Shown here piece after piece: positions 1 to 6,614 of a DNA stretch of 34,649 nucleotides. Both the position numbers and the translations under genes were made by a program. The notes below the pieces were generated by a model. That model was given only the letters and a program-made list of their open reading frames with translations. It was not told the origin of the DNA and ran no database searches. Each line of letters opens with the position of its first letter. Within the stretch, counting starts at the first letter, position 1. The stretch covers positions 1 through 34,649 of the forward strand of contig QWRL01000006.1 in the NCBI GenBank assembly GCA_003670425.1, written 5' to 3'. This DNA is from Chloroflexota bacterium. Lineage in GTDB: Bacteria > Chloroflexota > Anaerolineae > Anaerolineales > UBA11657.

Positions 1-880
1 GTTCGCTGCCGGGTTTTACGGACACCCGCACAGAGAAAGAGGACTCGCGCGCAAAAATATCCGCAGCGCGGCAGGCTGCGCGCAGCTCGGAGGTGGTCAT
101 TACGGCGCGCGTGGTGTGGCTGCGCGGGATCAGCTGCGCATAATCCGGGTAGTTGCCCTCGAGCAGCTGCGCCACAAGCACAGTGTCGCGCAGTTGAAAA
201 TAAACCTGGCCCTTGGCTGCCAGCAGGTACATGGTTACCAGCTCGTCCTGGTCGCCCAGCAAGCGCGCCAGCTCGGCCAGCGCCCGCGCGGGAATAATGG
301 CGGTGATGGGCGCAGGCACCGCTGCAGCAAGGTGCGCGGTGCACACTGCCAGCCGAAAGCCATCAGCTGCCGCCAGTTTCAGTTCGTTGCCCTTGATGCG
401 CAGCTCCGCGCCGGTGAGCACCGGCCGCGCATCATCCTTGGCAGCTGCAAACACCACCTGATTGATGGCGGAACGCAGATCCACCACATTGAGCTCGATG
501 CCGGCTTCTTTGTCCGGGCCGGGCAGCAGCGGAAACTCCTGCGCATCGATGCATTTGATGTCGTTGTTTACAGTGGCGCAGCTGACGTTGATAGACTGCG
601 TGCGCGCGGTGTAGCCCATGCTCACCTGTCCCTTGGGCAGCGCGTTCACAAGATCCACCAGAGTTTTTGCCGGCACGGTGGTGGCGCCTTCCTCTTCCAC
701 CTTCGCGCCAATCCAGCACACCAGGCCCAGCTCCAGATTAGTGGCAGAAAGTTTTAGGCGCGCATTGTCCGTTTCAATTTTTATGTTGCCAAGCACGGGC
801 AGCGTGCTGCGCGCTGCCACAGCGCGCCCCACAATATTTAATCCCTTCGCAAGATTCTCTTGCAGGCAAGAAACTTTCAT
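1..880 (-). CDS. dnaN: DNA polymerase III beta subunit (sliding clamp), 3' end cut by the window edge
   Basis: This encodes the ring-shaped clamp that tethers DNA polymerase III to DNA. Reading leftward from the ATG at 880-878, the protein starts MKVSCLQENLAKGLNIVGRA, the usual DnaN N-terminus, and continues with family hallmarks such as RSTLPVLGNI near residue 25, LPKGQVSM, and ARPVLTGAEL followed by ADGFRLAV in the second clamp domain. It is open for 293 codons to the window edge; DnaN is normally about 370 residues, so roughly the third domain is missing by truncation of the window, not of the gene. A GGAG lies 8 nt before the start. The divergent neighbour is a SET-domain gene. recF, usually next to dnaN, lies about 12.6 kb upstream on the same strand. 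The family assignment is confident. Confidence 0.95.
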   Translation of the reverse strand, partial: MKVSCLQENLAKGLNIVGRAVAARSTLPVLGNIKIETDNARLKLSATNLELGLVCWIGAKVEEEGATTVPAKTLVDLVNALPKGQVSMGYTARTQSINVSCATVNNDIKCIDAQEFPLLPGPDKEAGIELNVVDLRSAINQVVFAAAKDDARPVLTGAELRIKGNELKLAAADGFRLAVCTAHLAAAVPAPITAIIPARALAELARLLGDQDELVTMYLLAAKGQVYFQLRDTVLVAQLLEGNYPDYAQLIPRSHTTRAVMTTSELRAACRAADIFARESSFSVRVSVKPGSE

Positions 881-917
881 GTCACACTGCTCCGTTGAAT
901 GCTGCGCGCATCCGGCG

Positions 918-923
918 AGTATA
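918..923 (-). promoter_or_regulatory. Candidate -10 box of dnaN
   Basis: On the minus strand this reads TATACT, five of six matches to TATAAT. It would place the transcription start about 31 nt before the dnaN ATG. No convincing -35 hexamer is seen 16-18 nt upstream, so this is only a candidate. Confidence 0.3.
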
Positions 924-973
924 CAGCAGCTATGCGCAGCACTGGCGGCGGCAAAACTATTTTCAAAATACCC

Positions 974-1003
974 TTGACACGGTGCATGTACATGCGCTAT
1001 CTT
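974..1003 (+). promoter_or_regulatory. Sigma70-like promoter of the SET gene with a palindrome in the spacer
   Basis: A perfect -35 TTGACA (974-979) and a -10 TATCTT (998-1003) are separated by 18 nt. Inside the spacer is the perfect 12-nt palindrome GCATGTACATGC (984-995), a natural place for a dimeric repressor. The predicted start near 1010 leaves a leader of about 30 nt that contains the ribosome binding site GAGGAG (1031-1036). Confidence 0.6.
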
Positions 1004-1039
1004 CTATGTAATTCGGCTTTTTAGACCAGTGAGGAGATT

Positions 1040-1501
1040 ATGTTTAAAGTAGAACAAGGAGGCAGCGCCTACGGCGCGCGCCTGGTGGCCACACAGCCAC
1101 TGACTGCCGGCACTGTCATTCACCGCATCACAGACTACCGCACCACCCCGCACCCCACGTACCAGACAATTCAAATCGGACCCAACACCCACATTAATGA
1201 GTTGGGCATGGTTGCGTACCTCAACCACTCGTGCGCGCCCAACACCATCATTGACACCAGCGAGCTGACAATCTCGGCGGTGCAGGACATCCCGGCTGGC
1301 GCAGACCTTACTTTCTTCTACGCCTCAACCGAATGGGAAATGGAGCGGCCGTTTATTTGCCTGTGCGGCGCGCCGCAATGCGTGCGCCTGATGGCCGGAG
1401 CCAAACATCTTTCCGTTGACACCCTGAGCCGCTATTTCATCAACGCGCACATTCGGGCGTTCATACTGGAGTCTTTGGGGGTGCCGGCGCTGGCGGCGTA
1501 G
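1040..1501 (+). CDS. Small stand-alone SET-domain protein (putative protein-lysine methyltransferase)
   Basis: This 153-residue protein is essentially only a SET domain, the fold that transfers methyl from S-adenosylmethionine to lysine side chains. Visible motifs are GARLVATQPLTAGTVI at the N-terminus, YLNHSCAPNT (NHSC, residues 62-65, cofactor binding), the conserved tyrosine of DLTFFYAS (residue 94), and a post-SET cysteine cluster CLCGAPQC (C107, C109, C114). GAGGAG sits 3 nt upstream of the ATG and a clear promoter lies ahead. It is monocistronic, divergent from dnaN and convergent with phoU. The same CxCxxxxC pattern recurs in the ATP-grasp-SET fusion at 21847-23382. The substrate cannot be read from sequence; bacterial SET proteins may modify ribosomal or DNA-binding proteins, or act on small peptides. 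Confidence 0.85.
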   Translation: MFKVEQGGSAYGARLVATQPLTAGTVIHRITDYRTTPHPTYQTIQIGPNTHINELGMVAYLNHSCAPNTIIDTSELTISAVQDIPAGADLTFFYASTEWEMERPFICLCGAPQCVRLMAGAKHLSVDTLSRYFINAHIRAFILESLGVPALAA

Positions 1502-1520
1502 CCCGCAGCCGGCTATTCAG

Positions 1521-1541
1521 GCGCAACGCTACAAGTTGCGC
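1521..1541. terminator. Hairpin between convergent SET gene and phoU
   Basis: Perfect arms GCGCAAC (1521-1527) and GTTGCGC (1535-1541) flank a 7-nt loop and include the phoU stop codon. No T-run follows on either strand, so intrinsic termination is uncertain. Confidence 0.4.
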
Positions 1542-2203
1542 TCGCCCTCGTCCAGCTCCTTGAGCTGGCCACTGGAGGCAAAAATGACGCGCTCGCAAAT
1601 ATTCACGATGCGGTCGCCAATGCGCTCCAGATTATGCGCCGCAAACAGCAGCGCCAGCACGTAGTCGGTTGTCAGCTTGTCTGCGCGCAGCTGCGCGACC
1701 AGTTTGTGGAACACCGCCTGATATTGCGCGTCCATAATCTCGTCATCATCCGCCACTCCGTAAGCCTGCTGGGCATCGCGCGCCAGAAAGGCGTTCATCA
1801 CGCGGCGCAGCATGGTGATGCCCAGATCACCCATTTGCTGCAGCCCCGGGGGAAACGGCGCCAGCCGGTCGTCCTGCACGCGCATCGCAAGTTTGGCAAT
1901 GCCAGTGGCGTGGTCTCCCATGCGCTCCAGCTCGGAGGCAATATTTATGGTGGCCAGCACCACACGCAAATCCCGTGCGGCCGGCTGCTGCGTGGCAAGG
2001 GTCAGCAGGCACACATCCTCAACCGCAAAGCGCAGGCGGTTAATTTCTGCGTCGTCTGAGATCACCTGCTCCGCAATCTCAGAATCGAGCGCAAGAAATG
2101 CCTGCATTGCGCGCTCAACGGCAGTCTGCACCAGACTGCTCATGCGCAACAGGTCATCCTGCATGGCTGCCAGCTCTTTGTTCAATACTGCGCGCGCTAA
2201 CAT
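1529..2203 (-). CDS. phoU: PhoU-family phosphate signalling protein
   Basis: PhoU is a cytoplasmic, metal-binding helical protein that connects the PstSCAB phosphate transporter to the PhoR/PhoB-type sensor and dampens phosphate uptake. The 224-residue protein has the two tandem three-helix repeats of the family. Each carries its metal-ligand motif: ELERMGDHATGIA (residues 91-103) and NLERIGDRIVNICE (191-204). The length is normal. The start is supported by AAGGAG at 2215-2210, 6 nt before ATG. No pst or two-component genes are adjacent, so here phoU is a single-gene unit. A short inverted repeat upstream (2268-2282) could be a regulator site. Confidence 0.93.
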   Translation of the reverse strand: MLARAVLNKELAAMQDDLLRMSSLVQTAVERAMQAFLALDSEIAEQVISDDAEINRLRFAVEDVCLLTLATQQPAARDLRVVLATINIASELERMGDHATGIAKLAMRVQDDRLAPFPPGLQQMGDLGITMLRRVMNAFLARDAQQAYGVADDDEIMDAQYQAVFHKLVAQLRADKLTTDYVLALLFAAHNLERIGDRIVNICERVIFASSGQLKELDEGERNL

Positions 2204-2557
2204 TTATTTCTCCTTGCCGCCCCAATACTCCAGAATAAATTCAGTGTTACAGGGCGAGTTAATGCTGCGGTAAAAATTACCGGGGTGCAACTATGCATCC
2301 ACCCGCATTATGCGGCAGAAGCGGCGTCCATGCAAGTGCTTACCGTCACACAATAAAATTAAATTTGTTTGAGATTTGAGTCAAGCTGCTGCAGGCGGCA
2401 CCACACACAAATATTCGGGTGCGGTTTTGAAATGCAGCGCGGGTTAGCTAGCCGGCTGGGCAGCCAAGCGCTGCCGCCCGGCAGGCTACCCAAGTTAAAT
2501 TCCGCCAACACTCGCAGCATGCTGGTCACGGCCAGCTGCGGTTGGCGCAGCGCCACT
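2204..2557. other. Intergenic region between phoU and the glycosyltransferase
   Basis: About 354 nt with no convincing gene. It holds the phoU ribosome binding site, the inverted repeat CGGTAA-AAA-TTACCG (2268-2282), an AT-rich stretch around 2350-2390, and a small inverted repeat CTGCCG-CC-CGGCAG (2471-2484) on the 3' side of the glycosyltransferase gene. Open frames crossing this region lack ribosome binding sites and recognisable sequence. Confidence 0.5.
2268..2282. repeat. Inverted repeat upstream of phoU
   Basis: CGGTAA (2268-2273) and TTACCG (2277-2282) are perfectly complementary around AAA. The repeat lies about 65 nt upstream of the phoU ATG, so it could be an operator or part of the 5' leader. 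Confidence 0.35.
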
Positions 2558-3697
2558 TCAGCGGTCTTCAACCTGCTGCAAGAGTTTTTCCAACCGCTCC
2601 GCAAAGCGCTGCGGGGTGAACTCGTTCAAGTATTTTTCGCGCGCTGCCCGCCCCATCCGCCTGCGGAGCTCAGCATCACCCAGCAGCTGGCACAGCCGGT
2701 CACTCAGTGCTGCACTGTCGCCCTTCGCGATCAAAAAGCCCGTGTTCCCATCTTCAACAATTTCGGGAATTGCTCCTTCCACCGTGCTGACCACCGGCAA
2801 ACCTTCCGCAATGGCATGCAATAGCACCAGCGAAAATGCATCGCGGTTGGACGGAAACAGGAACACATCCGCAGCGCGGTATTTCTGAGTGCGCACAAGT
2901 GCGTTTTCAACGTATCCGGAAAATATCACGTGCTGGCCCAGATTGTATTCGGACACAAAAGCGAGCAGCTCGTTCCGCAATGCCTCCGACTCGAACGGCC
3001 CGGCAAACTCAAAAGTAACGCGTGGGAATTTGGCGATCACTGCTGGCAGGGCACGCATGCTTGTCCAGATGCCTTTTGAGACGCTCACAAACGCAAGGCT
3101 TAGCACCCGGGCACTATCCGTTGCCGGCGGTTTGCTGGTGCTGGTGGTTTCCGGGAACAAGCGCTGGCTGTCCACCACTGCACCCCGGCCGATCCAAATT
3201 TTTTCCTTGGGCACCAGCCGGATGTAGATTTCGCGTTGGGAACGCCCCAACACCAGGATGCCCGTCACGTTGGCCATCAGCCAAGTTAATGCGGGCCGGC
3301 GCACTGGCCCGCCGGTATCGTAAAGCTGCCCGGCATACTGGCCCATGTCATGCAGTATTACGCGGCGCCCCAGCAGAATGCCAACACCACAGAAAAGCAG
3401 GTCCTTCCAGAATGGCAGCACATCAAAGCTGATGGCGTAAATCACATACTTTGGGCGGCGGGTGGCTATCAAATAAGTGTAGTGTGCCAAATACCACAGC
3501 ATCTTCCCTAGCTTGGTAACGGTCAGCTGCTTATGTTGGGCGTAGCTCCAAAAATGCAGGTCCAAAAATGTAATGTCGTTCTGTTCGGCAAATTCAGTTG
3601 CCATCAAAACTTCATACACCATGCTATGCCCGAAGTAGGGCGGTGGCAGCATGCCGCAGATCAAAATTTTGTGGCGCGAGTGCGGGCGTTTAGACAT
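2558..3697 (-). CDS. Group 1 / GT4-type glycosyltransferase
   Basis: Predicted GT-B-fold glycosyltransferase that moves a sugar from an activated nucleotide donor to an acceptor, probably in glycan or exopolysaccharide assembly. The start is set at the ATG at 3697, giving 379 residues beginning MSKRPHSRHKILICGMLPPP, a typical N-terminal Rossmann opening. The longer open frame to 3934 has an unconvincing extra N-terminus that runs through the preceding gene. The C-terminal half shows the donor-binding signature: DVFLFPSNRDAFSLVLL then EGLPVVSTVEGAIPEIV, with a downstream NTGFLI. The ATG overlaps the stop of the upstream epimerase gene by 8 nt, so it is the last gene of a coupled four-gene cassette with rmlB and an rmlA-like gene. 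The sugar and acceptor are unknown. Confidence 0.88.
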   Translation of the reverse strand: MSKRPHSRHKILICGMLPPPYFGHSMVYEVLMATEFAEQNDITFLDLHFWSYAQHKQLTVTKLGKMLWYLAHYTYLIATRRPKYVIYAISFDVLPFWKDLLFCGVGILLGRRVILHDMGQYAGQLYDTGGPVRRPALTWLMANVTGILVLGRSQREIYIRLVPKEKIWIGRGAVVDSQRLFPETTSTSKPPATDSARVLSLAFVSVSKGIWTSMRALPAVIAKFPRVTFEFAGPFESEALRNELLAFVSEYNLGQHVIFSGYVENALVRTQKYRAADVFLFPSNRDAFSLVLLHAIAEGLPVVSTVEGAIPEIVEDGNTGFLIAKGDSAALSDRLCQLLGDAELRRRMGRAAREKYLNEFTPQRFAERLEKLLQQVEDR

Positions 3698-4571
3698 GGG
3701 CGTAAGCCAGTTGGCACTCTTGCAGAATATTGTCGATGGAAGCGGCGGGAGACCACAGCAGCTGGCGCGCTGCTTTTTCTGCCAGCACCGGCGAATACTG
3801 CACGGCACTGGTGTTGCTGTAGTGGATCGGCGATTGCGAGCGCGCCAGTTGCACAATGCGCTCCGCCAGCGTGTCCAGCCGGATGGCCGCGGCCGGCGCC
3901 AGATTAAAAATTCCGGATCTGCCGCCGCAAGCAATCAGTGCGGCGCAGGCAGCTGTCATGTCTGCAATATGCAGCAACTGCAGCATGCTGGTCTTGGGTG
4001 CAAAAATATCCAGTGGCCGGCCGGCGTATGCATTTGCAAACAGCACCGGCACCAGCGCCTTTTCGGCCTGCCCACGCCCCACAATGTTCACGGCCCGAAA
4101 GATGGTCAGGCGCTGGCCGGCGAACAAGGCTGCCAAAGCATGCTCGGCCTCCAGCTTGCTGCGCTCATAGTCCGCCAGCGGTGCGGTCGGCGAGCTCTCG
4201 TCAATCGGCTGGCCCGCCTGCTGGTACACCTTGCTGGTGGACATGAACACAAAGTCCGGCGCCGTCACAGCGCGCATTACATTTTGCGCACCGGCCACAT
4301 TTACGCGCTGCAGCTCGGCGTAATCCAGTGCGCCAACATGGGTGATGTTGCGCGCCGCAAGATGAAACACAAAATCAAACGGTTGTGCAATGTCAAAGGG
4401 CAGGCCAATATCCTGCGCATAGAAGCGCTGCAGTCCCGGCACTAAAACGGGATCCGGGGCCATATCCAAAGCAGACACCATGTGCCCGTCTGCAATCAGG
4501 CGCTGCACCAGCGCCCGGCCCACAAACCCGTTGGCACCGGTAACCAGCACCGAACGGCCGGAGTTAGTCAT
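3690..4571 (-). CDS. NAD-dependent epimerase/dehydratase (extended SDR), nucleotide-sugar reductase or epimerase
   Basis: This 293-residue protein is an extended short-chain dehydrogenase. It has the NAD(P)-binding TGANGFVG (residues 11-18), the active-site serine region FMSTSKVY (111-113), and the catalytic YxxxK as Y135-ERS-K139. By position it should act on the dTDP-4-keto-6-deoxyglucose made by the two upstream enzymes, for example as a 4-keto reductase or C4 epimerase giving a dTDP-6-deoxyhexose. This substrate assignment is inference from context. Its start overlaps the stop of the rmlA-like gene by 4 nt (ATGA), and its own end overlaps the glycosyltransferase start. Confidence 0.87.
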   Translation of the reverse strand: MTNSGRSVLVTGANGFVGRALVQRLIADGHMVSALDMAPDPVLVPGLQRFYAQDIGLPFDIAQPFDFVFHLAARNITHVGALDYAELQRVNVAGAQNVMRAVTAPDFVFMSTSKVYQQAGQPIDESSPTAPLADYERSKLEAEHALAALFAGQRLTIFRAVNIVGRGQAEKALVPVLFANAYAGRPLDIFAPKTSMLQLLHIADMTAACAALIACGGRSGIFNLAPAAAIRLDTLAERIVQLARSQSPIHYSNTSAVQYSPVLAEKAARQLLWSPAASIDNILQECQLAYAHV

Positions 4572-5311
4572 CCGGACTTGCGGCGCTGCTGGTCTTCCAG
4601 CCGCTTCATCAGCACCGTGGCCCGGTACAGCGACTCAAATGAGCCGGCATCCGTCCATGCCGATTTGAGAATTGAGTAAGTGAGCAGCCCCTGCCGCGCA
4701 TAGGTGGACAGCGCATCGGTCACCTCATATTCGCCGCGCGCGCTTTTCTTGAGCCCCTTGAGCAGTGTAAAAATATCCGGCTGAAACATCCACAGCCCCG
4801 TGTTCACATAACTTGAGGCGGGGCGCTTGGGCTTCTCCACAATCGATGCCACCCGATTGCCTTTGATGGTGACTACGCCGTACTTGCGCGGATCCTTGAC
4901 CTTGCTGATCAGGATCTTGGCTTTGAAGTGTTCCTTTTCTTTTTGGAAGCTGCGCACAAAACGCGCCACATCTTCGCTGACGACATTGTCGCCCAGGATG
5001 ACCATGAACTCGGAGTCGCGCACAAAGTCCTCAGCCAGCAGCAGCGCCGCTCCCGTGCCGGCAGCGCCCTCCTGCAGTTCGTAGCTGAAGCGCGCGCCCC
5101 ATTCCTTGCCGGAGCCCAGCAGCCGGAAGAAATCGCCCACGTGTTCGCCGCCGGTCACAATTAATATGTCGCGGATGCCCGCTTTCAAGAGCGTCTCCAG
5201 CGGATAAAAGATCATGGGCTTCTTGTAAACCGGCAGCAGATGCTTGTTGGTGACACTGGTCAGCGGCCGCAAGCGCGTGGCAGTGCCGCCCGCCAGCAGC
5301 ACGCCCCTCAT
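4568..5311 (-). CDS. rmlA: RmlA-like sugar-1-phosphate nucleotidyltransferase (glucose-1-phosphate thymidylyltransferase type)
   Basis: It joins a nucleoside triphosphate, probably dTTP, to a sugar-1-phosphate, giving the activated sugar for RmlB. The chosen ATG at 5311 gives 247 residues opening MRGVLLAGGTATRLRPLT, the nucleotidyltransferase signature at the extreme N-terminus; a longer frame to 5374 would add an unrelated tail lying in rmlB. Other motifs are KPMIFYPLETL (31-41), the metal-binding LGDN (D108), VEKPKRP (158-164), YVNTGLWMF and WTDAGSFES (219-227). It is shorter than classical RmlA (about 290 residues), like the short form seen in many bacteria and archaea. It overlaps the upstream rmlB stop by 4 nt (ATGA) and the downstream epimerase start by 4 nt. 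Confidence 0.88.
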   Translation of the reverse strand: MRGVLLAGGTATRLRPLTSVTNKHLLPVYKKPMIFYPLETLLKAGIRDILIVTGGEHVGDFFRLLGSGKEWGARFSYELQEGAAGTGAALLLAEDFVRDSEFMVILGDNVVSEDVARFVRSFQKEKEHFKAKILISKVKDPRKYGVVTIKGNRVASIVEKPKRPASSYVNTGLWMFQPDIFTLLKGLKKSARGEYEVTDALSTYARQGLLTYSILKSAWTDAGSFESLYRATVLMKRLEDQQRRKSG

Positions 5312-6348
5312 CGCTTTCGTCCCCAGTATCCGGTGAAGAAGCGCTGCTCCATGCCGGCTTTTACCGGCCGCCACCAGTCTTCGTTGGCGGTATACCAGTC
5401 GATGGTGCTGCGCAAGCCGCTGCGCAGGTTGTGCTCCGGCCGCCAGCCAAGGCGCTGCAATTTGCTGCAGTCGAGGCTGTAGCGAAAATCATGTCCCGGG
5501 CGGTCTTGCACATATTTGATGGAACGCTCATCGTGGTGCATCAGCTTCAAGATGCGGCGGACCAGTGCAATGTTGGTGCACTCCTGGCCGCCGCCCACGT
5601 TGTACACCTCGCCATTAATTCCGCGGTCCACCAGCATGTGAATGGCGCGGCAGTGGTCGGCCACGTACAGCCAGTCCCGAATTTGCAAGCCGGCGCCGTA
5701 CACGGGCACTTTTTGCCCGTCGATCAGATTGGTCACAAACAGCGGGATCACTTTTTCCAAATAAGCGCGCGGCCCATAGTTGTTGGAGGCGCGCGTGATG
5801 ATCACCGGCAAGCCATAGGTTGCAAAGAAGCTGTAAGCGAGCCGGTCACCACCAGCTTTGGCTGCGGCATAGGGGTTGCGCGGGCGCAGCTCGGAAGTTT
5901 CATAAAAGCTGCCGCGCTTGATCTGCCCGTACACCTCGTCCGTGGAGATTTGGATGAAGCGCTTGAGCTGCGGCTCTTTGCGGGCCTGCTGCAGCAGCGT
6001 GTGCACGCCCACCACATCCGTGCGCAAGAATGTGTGCGGGTCATCGATGGAGCGGTCAACCGCGGTCTCGGCGGCAAAGTTCACCACCACATGCGCGCCC
6101 GCCATGGCACGCGCCACCACGCGCGCGTCGCAAATATCGCCCTTGATAAAGGTAAAGTTTTTGTGGCCGCGGAATTGCTGCAGATTTTTGAGGTTGGCGG
6201 AGTAGGTCAACTTGTCCAGCACGCGCACGCGCGCGTTGGGTTCTTGCGCAAAAAGCAAGTGCACAAAATTGCTGCCGATAAAGCCGGCGCCGCCCGTGAC
6301 CAGCCAGGTACGCGCTGCAGGCGGACGGGCAGAGTTACGCGCAGCCAT
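5308..6348 (-). CDS. rmlB: dTDP-glucose 4,6-dehydratase
   Basis: RmlB converts dTDP-glucose to dTDP-4-keto-6-deoxyglucose using tightly bound NAD, the committed step to deoxysugars such as rhamnose or fucose. The 346-residue protein has LVTGGAGFIGSN (G19, G22, G25 of the NAD fold), the catalytic triad region STDEVYG (T136, D137, E138) and YAAAKAGGD (Y160, K164), plus NNYGPRAYLEKVIPL and the C-terminal RPGHDFRYSLD, all typical of the family. The usual AAESHVDRS is AAETAVDRS here. GGAGGTG at 6362-6356 lies 7 nt before the ATG. It is the first gene of the rmlB-rmlA-epimerase-glycosyltransferase cassette. rmlC is not present nearby. Confidence 0.95.
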   Translation of the reverse strand: MAARNSARPPAARTWLVTGGAGFIGSNFVHLLFAQEPNARVRVLDKLTYSANLKNLQQFRGHKNFTFIKGDICDARVVARAMAGAHVVVNFAAETAVDRSIDDPHTFLRTDVVGVHTLLQQARKEPQLKRFIQISTDEVYGQIKRGSFYETSELRPRNPYAAAKAGGDRLAYSFFATYGLPVIITRASNNYGPRAYLEKVIPLFVTNLIDGQKVPVYGAGLQIRDWLYVADHCRAIHMLVDRGINGEVYNVGGGQECTNIALVRRILKLMHHDERSIKYVQDRPGHDFRYSLDCSKLQRLGWRPEHNLRSGLRSTIDWYTANEDWWRPVKAGMEQRFFTGYWGRKR

Positions 6349-6439
6349 GGGTTGGCACCTCCAGCGCGTTTAGCAGGCGCAGCAAAATGCTGGCGCGTGG
6401 CATGGGACGCGGCAGTCTGTAGATGGGTGTGGCTTTCAT
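6335..6439 (-). CDS. Possible 34-codon leader ORF before rmlB
   Basis: The minus strand from ATG 6439 reads a 34-residue peptide beginning MKATPIYRLPRPMPRASILL and ending 14 nt inside rmlB. Most codons end in G or C, as in neighbouring genes. A -10-like TAAAAT lies at 6464-6459. No Shine-Dalgarno is visible. It could be a leader peptide coupled to rmlB or a chance ORF; I cannot tell. Confidence 0.2.
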   Translation of the reverse strand: MKATPIYRLPRPMPRASILLRLLNALEVPTHGCA

Positions 6440-6582
6440 TATGTGGTTCACGCCTGCTATTTTACAATAAGGCGCACAGAAAATGATTGGAGCGGGCAAA
6501 AAATTTGTGCGCACGGACCACGCGGTATGCACAGCGGCGTTGCACCTGCAAGACACTGCCCACGCAGGTATTTTTATGTTTG

Positions 6583-6607
6583 CGCGCTGGCACACATGCG
6601 CAGCGCG
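6583..6607 (-). terminator. Weak hairpin after the receptor-like gene
   Basis: Arms CGCGCT (6583-6588) and AGCGCG (6602-6607) enclose a 13-nt loop just downstream of the receptor-like gene's stop. The A-rich sequence beyond contains no T-run on the transcribed sense, so terminator function is doubtful. Confidence 0.25.
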
Positions 6608-6614
6608 GCCACCG

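Noticed and set aside
2359..2604. 81-codon minus-strand frame after the glycosyltransferase gene
   Set aside because: Overlaps the end of the glycosyltransferase out of frame, with no ribosome binding site and no recognisable sequence.
3698..3934. N-terminal extension of the glycosyltransferase
   Set aside because: Runs antigenically plausible length into the epimerase gene but has Trp/Arg-rich, family-foreign sequence; ATG 3697 gives the normal GT-B start.
5431..6486. 351-codon plus-strand open frame opposite rmlB
   Set aside because: Antisense to a textbook rmlB; no ribosome binding site or domain.
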